Position numbers and translations under genes: made by a program. Below are positions 5,869 through 7,187 of a DNA stretch of 7,187 nt, one piece after another. This stretch comes from Candidatus Profundicultor aquiphilus (GTDB taxonomy: Bacteria; Atribacterota; Atribacteria; Atribacterales; Caldatribacteriaceae), in assembly GCA_013314795.1 (NCBI GenBank), contig JABUEZ010000105.1, positions 1 to 7,187 on the forward strand. The letters run 5' to 3'. Positions within the stretch are counted from its first letter, which is position 1. Every line of letters begins with the position of its first letter. Below the pieces are notes generated by a model. It saw nothing but the letters and a program-made list of their open reading frames with translations, was not told where the DNA came from and did not search any database.

Positions 5869-7187
5869 ATGAAGAATCCATATTTCCCTCATCTTTTCTC
5901 TCCCATTGAGATTGGGAACTTCGTGGTTCCGAACCGCATCGCCCATGTGCCGACGGATATCAGTTCGGCCAATGCTGACGGCTCGGTCAACGAACGGGTG
6001 ATCACCTATCACGAGGAGATTGCCAAGGGAGGGTGTGGTTTCATCATCGTGGGAGCCACTACTCCCGATAAGGCCACCGGAAGACCGACGGTGACGTGCC
6101 TGGCGGCGGATGAGGACCCCATGATTCCAGGGCTGGCGCGCCTTGCGGAAGCCATGCACCGTCATGGAGCGCGGTGTGCCGTGCAGCTCCAGCACCCTGG
6201 TCGTCAGGCGGCCTGGCCTCGTAAGGACCTGTTCTCGGCCACGGACATGGTGGTTTCTCTCCCTGGTTCGGCCGGGCACGAAGTGGTCTATGCTGAAGAT
6301 GTGGCTCATGGAAAATCCATCCGGGCTATGACCGTGGAGGAGATTTATGATCTGATCGAAAAATTTGCCGAAGCGGCCTGGCGGGTGCAGCAGGCTGGTT
6401 TTGATGCGGTGGAACTCCACGGTGCTCACGGGTACCTCATTGCTCAGTTTATGAGTCCCTACGTGAACCGCAGAAATGACCGCTTTGGCGGGAGTTTCAT
6501 TAACCGGATGCGATTTGTTCTGGAAATCATTGACCGAATCAAGAAGAAATGTGGCAAGAAGTTCCCCATCGGGATTCGCTATTCAGGTGAAGAATGGATC
6601 GAGGGCGGAAGAACCCTGGATGAGAGCATTAAGGTAGCCAAACTCATGGAAGAGAACGGCGTAGCCTTCCTGGATATCAGTGCCGGGATTTTTGAGGTTC
6701 CCGGACCGACTATGGACCCCATGTACTATCCTCAGGGATGGAATACGTATACCGCTGAAGAAATCAAGAAACATGTCAAGATCCCGGTAATTACCAGCCA
6801 CACCCTGAGAGACCCGGCCTATTGTGAGCGCATCCTTGCCGAAGGAAAAACAGATATGGTGGGACTCTCGAGACAACTTATCGCTGATCCGTACTGGGGG
6901 AACAAAGCCAAGGACGGTCAGGTGAAAGAAATCCGGAAATGCATCTCGTGTTTAGTGGGGTGCTGGCAGGAGTCGCTCATGATTAAAAGAGAATGCCGCT
7001 GCGCCGTGAATCCGGCGGTGGGGGATGAGCGGTTCATTCATCTCCAGAAATCCGAGACTCCCCTTAAAGTTGCCATTATTGGCGGAGGACCTGGAGGGAT
7101 GGAAGCGGCTCGAATTGCCACCCTGCGGGGACATCAGGTTACCATCTTCGAAAAAAGCGGCGAACTGGGGGGAGCGATTCTCTACTG
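5869..7187 (+). CDS. NADH:flavin oxidoreductase, 2-enoate / 2,4-dienoyl-CoA reductase-like (3' partial)
   Basis: The ATG at 5869 follows an ideal AAAGGAGG (5853-5860) by 8 bases, and the frame is open for 439 codons to the window end. Residues about 1-345 form an old-yellow-enzyme FMN barrel: LFSPIEIGNFVVPNRIA near the start, VQLQHPGRQ (105-113), VELHGAHGYL (181-190) with the substrate-contacting His184/His187 pair, and SPYVNRRNDRFGGS (196-209). A cysteine cluster follows, C358-X2-C361-X3-C365-X12-C378, the expected 4Fe-4S ligand set, with an extra Cys376. Then comes VAIIGGGPGG (401-410), the first nucleotide-binding loop of the C-terminal FAD/NAD(P) domain. This architecture is that of FadH, BaiCD, trimethylamine dehydrogenase and clostridial 2-enoate reductase, usually 640-730 residues, so roughly a third is missing. 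These enzymes move electrons from NAD(P)H through FAD and Fe-S to FMN, typically reducing an activated C=C bond. The substrate here is unknown. Pairing with a DERA-type aldolase suggests a catabolic role. Confidence 0.94.
   Translation, partial: MKNPYFPHLFSPIEIGNFVVPNRIAHVPTDISSANADGSVNERVITYHEEIAKGGCGFIIVGATTPDKATGRPTVTCLAADEDPMIPGLARLAEAMHRHGARCAVQLQHPGRQAAWPRKDLFSATDMVVSLPGSAGHEVVYAEDVAHGKSIRAMTVEEIYDLIEKFAEAAWRVQQAGFDAVELHGAHGYLIAQFMSPYVNRRNDRFGGSFINRMRFVLEIIDRIKKKCGKKFPIGIRYSGEEWIEGGRTLDESIKVAKLMEENGVAFLDISAGIFEVPGPTMDPMYYPQGWNTYTAEEIKKHVKIPVITSHTLRDPAYCERILAEGKTDMVGLSRQLIADPYWGNKAKDGQVKEIRKCISCLVGCWQESLMIKRECRCAVNPAVGDERFIHLQKSETPLKVAIIGGGPGGMEAARIATLRGHQVTIFEKSGELGGAILY

Noticed and set aside
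5626..6429. A 267-codon open frame on the minus strand.
   Set aside because: It is a shadow of the deoC and OYE genes, crosses their junction, and its translation is rich in His, Arg, Ser and Pro with no known motif.

Overview
The window is a densely packed, entirely + strand bacterial segment of moderate GC content. It holds seven protein genes, the first and last cut by the window edges. There is no RNA gene, insertion sequence, CRISPR array or non-coding stretch longer than about 110 bases. The first gene looks like an outer-membrane beta-barrel ending in phenylalanine, so the host is probably a diderm. The rest (URO-D superfamily protein, DERA-type aldolase, Fe-S/FMN old-yellow-enzyme reductase) suits an anaerobic fermenter. 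Atribacterota, or another anaerobic diderm such as Synergistota, is my best guess. This is an inference from gene content, not a phylogenetic result.

Layout. Block 1 (1-2573): a partial beta-barrel protein, a TetR-family regulator 9 bases later, and a low-specificity L-threonine aldolase 16 bases after that. The tight spacing suggests one transcript. Block 2 (2576-5044): a promoter ending in a perfect TATAAT, then rarA/mgsA (replication-associated AAA+ ATPase) and, 2 bases after its stop, an uncharacterised URO-D/methyltransferase-like protein. Block 3 (5060-7187): a near-consensus sigma-70 promoter (TTGACA, 18-base spacer, TACAAT), an 18-base perfect palindrome in the leader that looks like a repressor operator, a deoC-like aldolase, and an OYE/2-enoate-reductase-like flavoenzyme that runs off the window end.

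Block 3 is the most interesting part. It appears to be a regulated catabolic unit in which an aldolase with an atypical phosphate-binding segment is paired with an Fe-S flavin ene-reductase. The substrate cannot be read from the sequence. I found no clear evidence of a wholly new system; the best leads are this unit, the operator, the URO-D-like protein that seems to lack the third metal-ligand cysteine, and an ambiguous rarA translation start.
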